Under the pieces are notes generated by a model, which was not told the origin of the DNA, did not search any database, and saw only the letters and a list, made by a program, of their open reading frames with translations. The translations under genes and the position numbers were made by a program. A stretch of DNA of 64,000 nt from Hymenopus coronatus. Taxonomy: Eukaryota > Arthropoda > Insecta > Mantodea > Hymenopodidae. Positions 21,360 to 33,084 of this stretch are shown in pieces (positions within the stretch are counted from its first letter, which is position 1; each line of letters begins with the position of its first letter). Location of the stretch: the NCBI GenBank assembly GCA_030762935.1, contig CM060899.1, positions 18,087,001 through 18,151,000 of the forward strand, in the 5' to 3' direction.

Positions 21360-22187
21360 ATCTCTGTAACTCTGTAACAAATTATTGTTAATAAGCTTAT
21401 CTTTTATTTATTTCATGCTAATCGAGAAAAATTAGCAGAAATATCTTATTTCTTGCTTTACTGTAAGTAGAAGCGAAATAAGGGAGTACTATAGGTTAAA
21501 GTGAAAGCCAAAAGCTGGTTGCTATGTGACTGATATTCCTTTGTCTGTATGGACAGGAGTTGACAAATTTCTGTATGAGGAAAGTAAAATTTTTTCAAAG
21601 CTGAAACCAAGAAAAAGAAATATCTCAAAAACGATCAATTCCACAAAAAAATGTATTTAACATAAATTGTGTGTTTTAACGTGCTCTACATTTTTTGTGA
21701 TTTAAGCTTTTGTCCATCTCTTACGGTTTACTACTTATGAAAAATTCATCCAGAATAAAGTAGTCTTCAGAGGCTATTCAAAATATACATTTTATACATT
21801 TATACATTTTATTTGTCAGGTAAATAACTTTTAATATACGATACTTTAATCAAAATCGTTAGTCATTTTTAGAAAATCAAAAATTTCGAAAAAAGTTCCA
21901 TGTAAAGGGTCGTTTTGGGTGGGGGGATTTTTCTCAAAATCTTCGTGTCGCATCCCTGGAAGATACTTAAGTTAAGTACCAAGTTTGGTATTTTACCGAC
22001 TTTTCGTTTTTGAGTTATCGTGTTCACAGGCACCCGGACACACGGACCTTTTTTCTGAAAATACTTTTTATGGATACAGGGGACCCTAAAACATATATTT
22101 CCGGCGAAATCTCGGTATCGATTTTTTGGTGGAGTGCAATATCTTCTCTATACACTATGTACATAGTACGTATAGAGAAAGTAATAA
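21360..22187 (+). mobile_element. Family H element, nearly complete, inside family R
   Basis: Plus copy lacking the first 30 bp or so (it starts AAATCTCTGTAACTCTGTAA). The full hairpin end CTATACACTATGTACATAGT with ACGTATAGAGAAAGTAA follows. It sits in the poly-A of a family R copy. Confidence 0.87.
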
Positions 22188-22255
22188 AAGAGAAGTGATG
22201 AAACCTTTAGGGCTCTAACGTTTTATGTCTCTTAACGTATTGGTAAAACAAAAGT
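22188..22255 (+). repeat. Remainder of the interrupted family R copy
   Basis: AAAAGAGAAGTGATGAAACC and CTTAACGTATTGGTAAAAC correspond to 22675-22740 of the uninterrupted copy. Confidence 0.65.
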
Positions 22256-22399
22256 ATGATGTCTCCCATTCACATGACTTTCTGAAAAGATCTGAAACAA
22301 ATTATTGCTAAAAAGCTTATTCATCTAGCTACTTCATTCTAATCGAAATAAACATGGTTTTATTACTTGGTTCCTTGTAAGTAGAAGGGCAATTAATTA

Positions 22400-22740
22400 C
22401 ACATTAATTAGAGCACGCTTACGAAATTCGCTTCTCAGGATGTGGACATGACTTAAACATAATTACAGCGCCACTGTCGCCAAAAGTTGTGTAAAAGCCA
22501 GAAGAAGTGTAGCTAATAACAAAGAAGAGTGTGTTCAAGGACTAACCTTTATACCTATGTTTACAAACGCTATACATTCATTTGTCTTACTACAAAAAAC
22601 ATCACGTGGTTCACATGCGATCAAAGGCACACATCTCCCCAAAAATTAACTAACACCTTTCAACAAGGAACAAAAAGTAAATGAGAAGTGATGGAAACTT
22701 TAGGGCGTCTATCAACATGTTTCTTAATGTACTGATAATA
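22400..22740 (+). repeat. Family R copy, uninterrupted
   Basis: Shares CACGCTTACGAAATTCGCTT, TTGTGTAAAAGCCAGAAG, CACATCTCCCCAAAAATTAA and AATGAGAAGTGATGGAAACT with the other two copies. It serves as the reference for where H elements interrupted those copies. Confidence 0.7.
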
Positions 22741-22749
22741 TAAATACAT

Positions 22750-22925
22750 TGTGATGGCTGAGTGGTTAAACCACTTGCCTCCCACCTAGCCCGAGTCGAT
22801 CCCAAGCGCTCGAATATGAGGTTTGTGGTGGACAAAGTGGCGTCTGGGTGGCTTTTCTTCGGATCCTCCAGTTTCCGCGCCACTCATTTCACCAACCCCT
22901 CCATCGTCACGTTTCCTATCATCCA
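22750..22925 (+). mobile_element. SINE S5, 3' part replaced by an ACCT array
   Basis: Begins GTGATGGCTGAGTGGTTAAA with a diverged B box (GAGTCGATCC). It shares GTGGTGGACAAAGTGGCGTC and CGTTTCCTATCATCCA with the copy at 17203, then merges into the tetranucleotide array at the ATCATCCAC segment. Confidence 0.8.
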
Positions 22926-23421
22926 TCCACCTACCCACCTACCTACCTACCTACCTACCCACCTACCCACCTACTTACCCACCTACCCACCTACCTACCT
23001 ACCTACCTACCTACCCACCTACCCACCTAACCACCCACCTACCTACCCACCCACCTACCTACCCACCCACCTACCTACCCAATCACCTACCTACCTACCC
23101 ACCTACCTACCTACCCACCCACCCACCTACCCACTCACCTACCTACCTACCCACCCACTTACCCACTCACCTACCTACCTACCTACCTACCCACCCACTT
23201 ACCCACTCACCTACCTACCTACCCACCCACCTACTTACCCACTCACCTACCTACCTACTCACCTACCTACCCAGCCACCTACTTACCCACTTACCTACCT
23301 ACCTACCTACCTACCTACCTACCCACTTACCCACCTACTTACCCACTTACCTACCTACCCACCCACCTACCCACCCACCCACCCACCTACCTATCTACCT
23401 ATCTATCCATCCATCCATCTA
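22926..23421 (+). repeat. ACCT/ACCC tetranucleotide array, about 490 bp
   Basis: Runs of ACCT broken by ACCC, ACTT and ACTC variants, ending in ATCT/ATCC units. Because the period is 4, three frames stay open and give threonine/proline/tyrosine/leucine repeats of up to 254 residues. These are artefacts. The C-rich strand is pyrimidine-dominated, and the other strand has runs such as GGGTGGGTGGGTGGG near 23360-23385. Confidence 0.95.
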
Positions 23422-23605
23422 ATGGAATTTTCGGTTGGAGCTATGTTGTCCACAGAAACACATGGACCTTTTTCAAAAACTACTTTTTTCGGACTCAGGG
23501 GACCCCAAAACATATACTTCCGGTGAAATCTCGTTATAGAATCTTTGAGTGGAATACAATAGCTACACAGTGCTTGCAGGCTTGCAGGCTAGAGAAAGTA
23601 ATACT

Positions 23606-24296
23606 GCAGCTACGCGAAAACATGAAGCTTTGACTATGAAATTATGAATTAGTAAGTTTGACATGGTTAACTAGAAATAGAAAACACACTACCCATCTAT
23701 GAAATGCATTAGCAGACTAATGTATTATTTCACTGGTGCAGCTTAAAGACAAGTGAACCGAATGACGTACAATTTCCGCAAGCCTTAATGCATGTCGAAT
23801 CAAACTGCAGTGTGTACTCAGACTAACTAATTACTATGTTCCATTGTGCACTTCTACAATTAATGGAACAACAGATTAAGCTTTCTAGATGATTAGGTTA
23901 ATTTTAAGCGGCGGTTTATTGACTGCTACCGGCTGCTATATTATCACTGTGGCAGGGGACCAGTAATATGATTAACGTTAAGCCCTGCTTCCGGAACTTC
24001 AAAATGGTAAACGTAAATCCTTGCCGGAGGAAATAAACTGTCTGCGGTGCCTCTCAGTTTTAAATCACAGTGTGGCAAACATAATCCATAATTAAGTACG
24101 TCTGCAAATCACCAGCTTTGTCGTCAAAGAGAGAAATTACAGTAATTCAACTGTCTCTGCTTTTATGATAAGATTGGCAGCCCTGTCGAACTGATATACT
24201 TCTTCTGGGCTTTCTATTAAGGTTGTCAATTCCTACCGCAGGTATATATACTCTTTCCCTCGTGTTCAACATTCATTTGACTTTTGTTTTATTATT
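23606..24296. other. Unassigned single-copy-like DNA
   Basis: No repeat family or open frame of note in about 690 bp. One of the longer stretches free of family H. Confidence 0.55.
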
Positions 24297-24962
24297 TTTA
24301 CTTTCTCTATACCTACTATGTACATAGTGTATAGAGAAGGTATTGCAGTGCACCCAAAAATTCAATACCGAGATTTCACCGGAAATGCATGCTGTAAGAT
24401 ATCCTGAATACAAAAAAAAAACATTTTTAGAAAAATGTCCGTGTATGTTTGTCTGTCTGTATGTGTGTGTGTGTCTGTGGGCAGCATAGCTCAAAAACGA
24501 AAAGGCCGTTTAATACAAAACTTGAATTTTCTGGGAATGGCCTCTGAAGACTCCTTTCTTCTGGATGAATTTTGCATAACTACTAAACCGTAAGAGATGG
24601 ACAAAAACTTAACACACACAAAATGTACAGCACGTTAAAACACACAATTTATGATACATACATTTTTTCCGTGGAGTTGATCATTTTTGAGATATTCCTT
24701 ATTTTTGGTTTCAGCTTTGAAAAGCTTATACTTTTCTCATACAGGAATTTGCCAACTCGTGTCCATACAAACAAACGAACTTCAGTCACATAGCAACCAG
24801 CCTTTGGCTTTCACTTTAACTTATGGTACTGCCTTATTTCGCTTCTACTTACAATAAAGCAAGAAATAAGACTATTTCTGCTAATTTTTCTCGATTAGCA
24901 TGAAATAAATAAAAGAATAAGCTTTTTAACAATAATTTGTTACAGAGATATAGAGAAAATCG
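24297..24962 (-). mobile_element. Family H element with internal deletion
   Basis: Minus copy with intact hairpin (TATACCTACTATGTACATAG). A deletion of about 200 bp joins TTTAATACAAAACTT to GAATTTTCTGGG near 24524. It ends at ATATAGAGAAAATCG, lacking the last 30 bp or so of the 5' terminus. Confidence 0.87.
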
Positions 24963-24972
24963 TTTTACTTTT

Positions 24973-25815
24973 ATTTTTACTTTCTCAATACATACTATGT
25001 ACATAGTGTATAGAGAAGGTGTTGTATTACACCCAAAAATTTGATACCGAGATTTCACCGGAAATATATGTTTTGAGACCTCCTGAATTCAGCAAAAATA
25101 TTTTTAGAAAAATGTCCATGTATGTGTTTGTCTGTATGTGTGTGTTTGTGTGTGTCTTTGGACAGCATAGCTCAAAAACGAAAAGGCCGTTAAATACAAA
25201 ACTTGGTATTTAAATTTGGAATCTTCCAAGGATGCGACATAGAGATTTTCAAGAAAATCCCTCCATTTACATGGAACTTTTTTCGAAGATGTTGATTTTC
25301 TTAAAAATGGCTCTAATGATTTTGTTTAAAGTAACGTATATTAAAGATATAAACCTGACCAATAAAATGTATATCTTGAATTTTCTGGGAATAGTACCTG
25401 AAGACTACTTTATTCTGGATGAATTTTACGGAATTTTGAGTAACTGCTAAACTGTAAGAGATGAACCAAAACATACCACGCAAAAAATGTAGAGCACGTT
25501 AAAACACAACATTTACGTTACCTATATACATTTTTTTGTGGAGATATTCCTTGTTTTTGGTTTCAGCTATGAAAAACTTAAACTTTTCTCATACAGGAAT
25601 TTGTCAACTCGTGTCCATACAAACAAAGGAACTTCAGTCACAATGCAAGCAGCTTTTACTGTCACTTTAACCTATGCTACCCCCTTATTTCCCTTCTACT
25701 TATAAGGAAGCAATTAATAAGGCTATTTTTGCTATTTTTTTCTCTCGATGGTCATGAATAATTTGTTGCAAACATGTAGAGAAAGTCATGTGAATGGAAC
25801 AGATCAGATTTTTTT
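24973..25815 (-). mobile_element. Family H element, full length
   Basis: Complete minus copy 10 bp after the previous one, same orientation. It runs from TTACTTTCTCAATACATACT to GTCATGTGAATGGAACAGAT plus CAGATTTTT. Confidence 0.92.
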
Positions 25816-25980
25816 TGCTTTTATTTTATGAATTTAGTTTTTTTCTGGGTTTTAATTTTCTTCTCTGTAATACTTAACAAGCTTTAAACTTGTCATAGCG
25901 TTATCTATGCAACAGTTTTGTGTTTTGTCAGTTTGGTATTAGTATTTACCGTTTTGGGAGAAACTTAAATGACACTGATT
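25816..25980. other. T-rich DNA between an H copy and the MULE relic
   Basis: No feature recognised. Confidence 0.5.
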
Positions 25981-26763
25981 TTATGAAATTCGTTTCGTTT
26001 TATCTCCATTTTGGTAAAGGTAGTTTAACTTGATTAACAGATACTTTGTTCCTGTGATGATCTGTTGATCCAATGCTTCAGACTGGATGTCCTTCAAATC
26101 ATCTGCAAATATAAATACATTTGGATGTGCTGTGGAAAACATTGTGTTCAGTTTTGAATGGAACGCTTCGCAACCGTTAGTTGTCCTCTCAATTGAGGCG
26201 TCAAGTCTTGCCAAATCTTGAGTGGGATAACGCCTTCCTCTGTGATGAAGGTTTTCAGTGTGTAGTCAGTGAAACTCTGAACATTTGCCTCCTGTGTTAG
26301 TATTGCCATAAGATGCTCAACGAAATGGTCATCTACTTCTTCTGGACTTAAAAACGGTAGACCAAAGCAGCATTTCAAAAAGGTGCTAATTTAATTGTCT
26401 TCATTGAGTGTTGTAGTGAGGCCCATTGTTTGTATTTTCCGCCACCAACCCTGACCAAGATGAAAGCGGTATCTACGAATGTCAGTCTCAGGCAACAGCT
26501 CTGCACAGCATTCTGAATGGTTCTTTCGAAATATACAAACATCCTTTGGCTTGAAGCTTAGGCCTAAAGAAGGACATTTATTAATTATGTTTGTCAACAT
26601 TTATTTGTAACACTCCTACTTTTATTTTAACTGCGTTCAGGGTGAACAGCTGGCAGAATTGTCGTGGACAGCATTTAAATGTTCCATCTCCATAAATTTG
26701 TGAGGCATTTGTAATATTTTTTGAAGTTGAAAATTCCTGTGTCATTAAATAACATTTCCTCAC
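25981..26763 (-). pseudogene. Mutator-like (MULE) transposase relic, C-terminal part
   Basis: Reading the minus strand from 26763 down, successive frames give IYGDGTFKCCPRQFCQLFTL (start of the MULE transposase domain, with the catalytic-type Asp in YGDGTF). Next comes FHLGQGWWRKIQTMGL, then FGLPFLSPEEVDDHF, then TTNGCEAFHSKLNTMF with STAHPNVF. The order and motifs are those of FLYWCH-linked MULE transposases of invertebrates, normally over 400 residues and nuclear. Frameshifts and stops divide it into at least four pieces. The FLYWCH domain expected at its N-terminus lies at 28005-28268, beyond an inserted H copy. Confidence 0.78.
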
Positions 26764-27066
26764 CTGTGTTTCACATTATTTGCATCTCTTTGACTGCTGC
26801 TTGGATTTCTTAGATAGTCGTGGGTAGGTACTATCGAGAGTGCGGTACCTCAGCCTTCCGCGGCCAGAAAAATCCTCTCGGACCCTTAAAGGTCCCTAAT
26901 TACATAGCCCCCGAGCCTCCCCAATGCAGGTAGCCTCCCGGTCCAAGCAGGTAACAGTTGCAGTTTGGTGTTTATAATATTTGATGAAGCTTCACATACT
27001 TTTACTACAAGATGTTACATTTTTGCGTTTATGATTGATGACAAAGAAACACGACTCTAGTACCAA
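26764..27066. other. GC-rich patch and duplicated MULE segment
   Basis: 26825-26955 is a GC-rich patch with CCCGAGCCTCCCC and GTAGCCTCCCGG, distantly like 28370-28460 in reverse complement. 26958-27020 duplicates 27911-27980. Confidence 0.5.
26958..27020 (+). repeat. Direct repeat flanking an H copy, left
   Basis: GCAGTTTGGTGTTTATAATA then TTTGATGAAGCTTCACATAC. It matches 27915-27980 with a few differences. Confidence 0.8.
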
Positions 27067-27910
27067 AAGAAAAATCTGATGTTTGCATTTACATGACTTC
27101 CTCTACATCTCTGCAACAAATTATTGTTAAAAAGCTTATGCTTCTATTTACTTCATGCTAATCGAGATAAAAATTAGCACAAATAGTCTTATTACTTGCT
27201 TCTTTGTAAGCAGAAGGGAAATAAGGGCGTACCATAGGCTAAACTAATAATCAAAAGCTGGTTGCTATGTGACCGAAATTTCTTTGTTTGTATGGACAGA
27301 AGCTGACAAATTCCTGTAAGAAAAATATGTTTTTCATAGCTGAAAACAAAAACAAGGAATATGTCAAAAACGATCAACTCCACGAAAAAATGTGTATAAG
27401 ATAAATTGTGCGTTTCAAGGTGCTCTACATTTATTATATAGTAAGTTTTACTCCATCTCTTACGGTTTAACAGTTATGCAAAAATCCATAAATTTCATTC
27501 TGAATAAAGTAGTCTCCAGAGGCTATTCCCAGAAAATTCAAAATATATATTTTATATGTCGGGTAAATATCTTTAATATACGAAATTTTAATCAAAACCG
27601 TTAGAGCTATTTTTGAGAAAATCGAAATTTTCGAAAAAAATCTCCATGTAAAGGGTAGTTTGAGGTGGGGGGATTTTTCTCAAAATCTTCGTGTCGCATC
27701 CCTGGAAGATACTAAACTTAAATACCAAGTTCGGTATTTTACCGACTTTTCGTCTTTGAGTTATCGTGTTCACAGACACACGGACACACTCACACATGCA
27801 CGGACCATTTTGTGAAATGTTTTTTTTTGATATAGGGGACCCTAAAACATATATTTCTGGTGAAATCTTGGTATCGAATTTTTGGGTGGAGTGCGTACGG
27901 AGAAAGTAAA
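27067..27910 (+). mobile_element. Family H element lacking the hairpin, inside the MULE relic
   Basis: Plus copy from AGAAAAATCTGATGTTTGCA to GGTGGAGTGCGTACGGAGAA plus AGTAAAAA. The palindrome is deleted. It separates the two halves of the MULE relic. Confidence 0.87.
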
Positions 27911-27980
27911 AACAGTTTCAGTTTGGTGTTTATAGTATTTGATGAAGCTTTACATACTTCTAGTGGAAGATGTTACTATG
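27911..27980 (+). repeat. Direct repeat flanking an H copy, right
   Basis: TTCAGTTTGGTGTTTATAGT then ATTTGATGAAGCTTTACATA. It pairs with 26958-27020. Confidence 0.8.
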
Positions 27981-28004
27981 CTTACTTCTTCAGTTGCTGG
28001 TATG

Positions 28005-28268
28005 TTAGTTTTTATGGTCTTTCACATATTCTTCCGTAGCTTTTCTCTTCAGATCACAAAGTACTTTCTGTGTCTGAATTTTGTCACTAGGTGGTGCCGC
28101 GTGGTTATGGTCCTCTTGAATATCCAGGACATCTATTTCTTCAAAGGAAAAGGTTTTAATACAACTTTTAACATTGCACGTCCATCGCACTACAACCGTT
28201 TTTAAACGCTTCTGGAATCCGAAGGTATAACCGTTCCGAAGTTGACTTTTCCTTCCTGTCCTACTCAC
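28005..28268 (-). pseudogene. FLYWCH zinc-finger domain of the MULE relic
   Basis: An 87-residue frame on the minus strand. SRTGRKSQLRNGYTFGFQKR (residues about 2-21) is followed by VVVRWTCNVKSCIKTF and EDHNHAAPP. This gives the F/Y, W, C-x4-C and H-x-H spacing of a FLYWCH domain, a DNA-binding zinc finger commonly found at the N-terminus of MULE transposases. It lies in the same direction as, and upstream of, the transposase pieces at 25981-26763, which supports one original element. The frame stops after KDHKN. A shifted frame stays open a little further. Confidence 0.78.
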
Positions 28269-28269
28269 G

Positions 28270-29165
28270 TAATTTCAGTCTCGTCGGAAAACGTTAACTG
28301 TGAACTAATTTGCCGTACACTGAAAGAAACCAAGGAAAAAATTAGGCATACCCATTCCACCCAACCTGCTGGCTAATTACACCGGTTTCGCGGGAGGCTT
28401 GGGGGTTGTTACCTGCTAAGCTTATTTGGGTACGGGAGGCTTCGGTCCTGCGCCCACTATCGAAGTCTCTCTGCAGAGATGTTATTTCTAATCAATTTTA
28501 AATCCTTAGATATTAGTGTATTCAATCTCCAGTCCTCAGCTTCTGATGTACAATTTTGGTTGGTCTAAGGCACAAATCCTCAGTTGCTTGCCGTTTCAAA
28601 GAATTTGAAATCTTCTGCCTGTTTAAAATGCTCTCAGGAGTTTTTTCGTCATTGTGCAAGATCACTCGTTCAGTTATGTCCATCGCTGCTGATAATTTGA
28701 TGTACGATTTATAGCTCTATTTAAGGCCTGTATGTCATCCTTCAGCTTCTATTGGAAATAAACTTTATGATCGTCCATTAGACAAAGCAGTTCGTTTTTA
28801 CATTTCTTCGCTAGATGGCCCTTGATGCCACTTGACTTGTATGTCTAAAACACTGTACTGAATCGGCCCAGCTAATTAGCAGAGAAACAAGTTTTCACTC
28901 AGGTACCAAGGCACGGAATTCAGGTCATTAAACGGGTCACTCAGGTAGTTCGCACGGAATTCATGACTGTTCGCTTTGTTATTCCCCTATGGGGTTGACG
29001 CGGGTAAGTGGTGTCCTTGAGGGAGTAAGGGGGTCGTGTATATAAAAAAAACACCATCCCAATTGAAAACCCCACAAACTTCTTCCACCAGTCTGAATAG
29101 TCAGATACTCCTCTTGGTTCGTCTCCAACCTGTTATGTTTGCATTAAAGGGATTCGAAAGAGAAA
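28270..29165. other. Unassigned DNA, nearly 900 bp
   Basis: Includes a GC-rich patch at 28370-28460 (GGGAGGCTTGGGGG, CGGGAGGCTTCGGTCC). Otherwise no recognised family or domain. It may be the remaining end of the MULE. Confidence 0.5.
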
Positions 29166-29982
29166 AAAAAGTGATGCGTACCATTCACATGACTTTCTCT
29201 ATATCCCTGCAACAAATTAGTCTTAAAAATCTTATGCTTCCATTTACTCCATACTATTCTAGAAAAATTAGCAGAAATAGTCGTATTACTTTCTTCCTTG
29301 TAAGTAGAAAAGAAATAGGGAGTAGCATAGGTAAAAGCGATAGTAAAAAGCTGGTTACTGTGTGACTGAAGTTCTTTATTTGTATGGACATGAATTGACA
29401 AATTTCTGTAAAAGAAAAGTTAAAATTTTCGAACCTGAAAACAAACACGAGGAATGTCTCTAAAACGATCAACTCCAAGAAAAAAATGTATACAACATAA
29501 ATTGTGTGTTTTAATGTGCTTTACATTTTTTTTTCTGGTAAGTTTTTGTCTATCTCTTACGGTTTAGCAGTTATACAAAATTCCGGAAAATTCACTCAGG
29601 ATAAAGTAGTCTTCAGAGACGATTATCAGAAACTTCAAAATATACATTTTATTTGTCGGGTAAATATCTTTAATATATGATATTTTAATCAAAATCGTTA
29701 GAGCCATTTTTTAGGAAATCAAAATTTTCGAAAAATGTTCCATGTAAAGGGTAGTTTGGGGTGGGGGGATTTTTCTCAAAATTGGTATTTTACCGACTTT
29801 TCATTTTTGAGTTTTCGTGTTCACAGACACACGGACACACACGGACCTTTTTCTGAAAATACTTTTTTTTGATACAGGGGGCCATAAAGCATATATTTCC
29901 GGTGAAATCTCGCTATCGAATTTTTTGGTGGAGTGCAAAGCCTTCTCTATACACTATGTACATAGTGCGTATAGAGAGAGTA
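29166..29982 (+). mobile_element. Family H element, nearly full length
   Basis: Plus copy from GTGATGCGTACCATTCACAT to the hairpin CTATACACTATGTACATAGT plus GCGTATAGAGAGAGTAA. A short body deletion lies near 29781. Confidence 0.9.
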
Positions 29983-31700
29983 AACAATTTGATATGTTCT
30001 ATTCACATGACTTTCTCTACATCTCTACAAAAATGTTTTGTTAAAAAGCTTCTTCTATTTATTTCATGTTAATCGGGAAAAAATAGCAGAAATGGTCTTA
30101 TTGCTTGTTTCCTTGTAAGTAATAGAGAAATAAGGGAGTAACATAGGTTAAAGTGCTAGTCAAAAGCTGGTTCCTATATGACTGATGTTCCTTTGTTTCT
30201 ATAGACAGGAGTTGACAAATTACCGTATGAGATAAGTATAGGCTTTTTAATTTCTCATGGCCCCGTATGTACAATGTACAGAGGGATAGAGAAGTATTGT
30301 ATTCCACTCAAAAATTCGATACCGAGATTTCACCGGAAAATATGTTTTAGGGTCCCATGTATCCAAAAAAAGGATTTTCACAAAAAGGTCCGTGTATGTG
30401 TGTGTGTGTGTGTGATAACTCAAATCTAAAAGTCGGTAAAGCACCAAACTTGCAATTTAAGTTTAGTATCTCCCAGGGATGCGACACGAAGATTTTGAGA
30501 AAAATCCCCCCACCCCAAACTACCCTTTACATGGAACTGTTTTCGAAAATTTTGACTTTCTTAAAAATGACTCTAACGATTTTTATTAAAATATCATATA
30601 TTAAAGATATTTAGCTGACAAATAATATGTATATCTTGAATTTTCTGGGAAAAGCTTCTAAAAACCAGTTTATGATTTATTGTGGATGAATTTTGCTTAA
30701 TTTCGCAAAACTAGTAAACCGTAAGAGATAGACAAAAACTTACTATACAAAACTGTAGGTCTTGTTAAAATACACAAGTTATGTCATATACTTTTTTCTC
30801 GTGGAGCTTACCGTTTTCGAGGTATTCATTGTTATTAGTTTCAGTTGTGAAGTACTTATACTTTTCTCAGACGGGAGCGTGCGGTTTTCTTTTGTTCTAA
30901 ACCTGTCCAAGAAAAGAAGGCATTTGTAATGACAATCGCATAACAACTTTTAAAACATTTGACTATGGCTTTAGCCTAGTGTATTCCCTTATTTTTCCTA
31001 CTTATAAGGAACTAAATAATAAGAACATTGTGCTAATGAGTACCTCGATTAGCAAGGTGCAGAAAGAAGAATAATCTTATGAGAGAAGTTTGTAGAACAG
31101 GTAGAGAAAGTCATGTGAGTGAAACATCAGTTTTTAAAGCTGAAACCAATAACAAGGAATATCTCAAAATCTATCCATTACATGAAAAAAATAAATATAA
31201 AATAAATTGTGTGTTTTATCGAGCTCTACATTTTATATTATATACGTTCTTTTCTATCTCTTACGGTCTAGCAGTTATACAAAATTCCGTAAAATTCGTC
31301 CAGATCAAAGTAGTCTTCAGAGGCTATTCCCAAAAAATTCAAGATACACATTTTATTTGGCAAGTAAATATCTTAAATATGAGATTTTAATCAAAATCGT
31401 TAGTCATTTTTGAGAAAATAAAAATTTTCGAAATTTTTCCATGTAAAGGGTAGTTGGGATGTGGTATTTTTCTCAAAAGCTTCGTGTTGCATCCCTAAAC
31501 TTAAATACCAAGTTTGGTATTTTACCAACTTTTTGGTTTTCAGTTATCGTGTTCACAGACACACACACACATACATACAGGTCGTTTTTCTGAAAATACT
31601 TTTCTGAATACAGGGGACCCTAAAACGCATATTTCCGGTGAAATATCAGTATCGAACTTTTGGGTGCATCCATCCACTATGTACATAGTACGTGTAAAAT
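29983..31700 (+). mobile_element. Family H element hosting an opposite H element
   Basis: Plus copy in two parts, 29983-30244 and 31130-31700. The left part ends GATAAGTATAGGCTTTTT and the right part begins AAAGCTGAAACCAATAACAA. Together they restore the family segment around GTTTTTCAAAGCTGAAACC. The 3' hairpin region is abbreviated (CCACTATGTACATAGTACGT). Confidence 0.87.
30244..31130 (-). mobile_element. Family H subfamily B element nested in an H element
   Basis: Complete minus copy with the subfamily B hairpin (CCCCGTATGTACAATGTACA) and the 5' end GTCATGTGAGTGAAACATCA. It was inserted in the T-run of the host copy. Confidence 0.88.
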
Positions 31701-31863
31701 ACAAATATTTGCTTACAACAGAGAAACGCCGCTCATTACAAATCCAACATTTTCCCTCAACATTTATGCCATCATGGCAGATCTAATGGTGGTTGATTTA
31801 AGACAATTGAAAGCGTAATTTTGTCAGAAACACCCGTGTGCAATTTTACCCATGTATGTCTTT
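31701..31863. other. Unassigned DNA
   Basis: No feature recognised. Confidence 0.5.
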
Positions 31864-32733
31864 TTTACTTTCTTTATACGCACTATGTACATAGTGTACA
31901 GAGAAGGTATTGCACTCCACCAAAAAATTCAATACCGAGATTTCACCGGAAATATATGTTTTAGGGTCCCCTGTATCCAAAAAAAGTATTTTCAGAAAAA
32001 GGTCCGTGTGTGTGTCCGTGTGTCAGTGTATCCGTGTGTCCGTGTGTCTGTGAACACGATAACTCAAAAACGAAAAGCTGGTAAAATACCAAACTTGGTA
32101 TTTAAGTTTAGTATCTTCCAGGGATGCGACACGAAGATTTTTGAGAAAAATCCCCCCACCCCAAACTACCCTTTAAATGGAGCTTTTTTCGAAAAGTTTG
32201 ACTTTCTAACAAATAGCTCTAACGATTTTGGTTAAAATATCGTATATTAAATATATTTACCTGACAAATAAAATGTATATTTTGCATTTTTTGGGAATAG
32301 CCTCTGAAGACTACTTTATTCTGGATCAATTTTACGGAATTTTGCATAACTGCTAAACCGTAAAAAAGGGACAAAAACTTACCACACATCATATGTAGAG
32401 CGCTTTAAAGCACACTATTTATGTTATATACATTTTTTTCGAGGAGTTGATTGTTTTTGAGATATTCCTTGTTTTTTGGTTTCACCTATAAAAAACACAC
32501 TTTTCTCATACAGGACTTTGTGAACTCGTGTCCATACAAACAAAGGAACTTCAGTCACATAGCAACCAGCTTTTGACCATCACTTTAACCTACTTAGGGG
32601 AAGCAAGTAATAAGACTATTTCTGTTAATTTTTTCTCGATTAACAGGAAGTAAATAGAAGCATAAGCTTTTTAACAATAATTTATTGCAGAGTTGTAGAG
32701 AAAGTTACTTGAATGGAACACATCAGATTTTTG
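31864..32733 (-). mobile_element. Family H element, full length
   Basis: Complete minus copy from TTTACTTTCTTTATACGCAC to ACTTGAATGGAACACATCAG. It carries a repeated GTGTCCGTGTGTC block at 32003-32050 in place of a simple GT run. Confidence 0.92.
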
Positions 32734-33084
32734 GTTAGTCTGCCCTACTCAAATTAATCGAAACGGCGCTGTTATTTTAAATGGACGAATTTGGACTATG
32801 ATTTGGAATTGGATAAAAGTGATTGACCTGCACGACCACATGTGGGTTTATTAGCACTAATTACCTCTTCACATCGCAGCAGTAAATAACATGAAATTAT
32901 TCAGTGCTCTGGTTTTTGCACTAATTAATCCAGCGCAGGTAACACGCCACGTGTTTCAGCTGAAGCAGTTCATTAGTAACGCTTCTGGCTCACACTTTTC
33001 GTTTCATCGACCAGCAAGCAAGCCCAGGTTGATACCACAGATGAAAAATAATTGTTGGCAAAAAGTTACTATACAAAAAACCTG
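32734..33084. other. Unassigned DNA
   Basis: No recognised family. A 106-residue frame from 32891 runs into the SINE that follows and is not convincing. Confidence 0.45.

Larger units (their letters stand above)
22256..23605 (+). mobile_element. Family H element split by family R, SINE S5 and the ACCT array
   Basis: The plus 5' part is 22256-22392 (GATGTCTCCCATTCACATGA onward). A 3' part is 23424-23605 (GAGCTATGTTGTCCACAGAA, a TTCCGGTGAAATCTCG block, and GGCTAGAGAAAGTAAT). The central body is missing, so this may be one copy with a replaced middle or two unrelated fragments. Confidence 0.6.

Noticed and set aside
22762..23526. 254-residue proline/threonine/leucine/tyrosine repeat protein
   Set aside because: It is a translation of the ACCT array. 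Three frames are open at once, and its start lies in a tRNA-derived SINE.
26825..28460. GC-rich patches at 26825-26955 and 28370-28460 as MULE terminal inverted repeats
   Set aside because: They share only short words such as GGGAGGCT and TTACCTGCT in different order. The alignment is too poor to call them ends.
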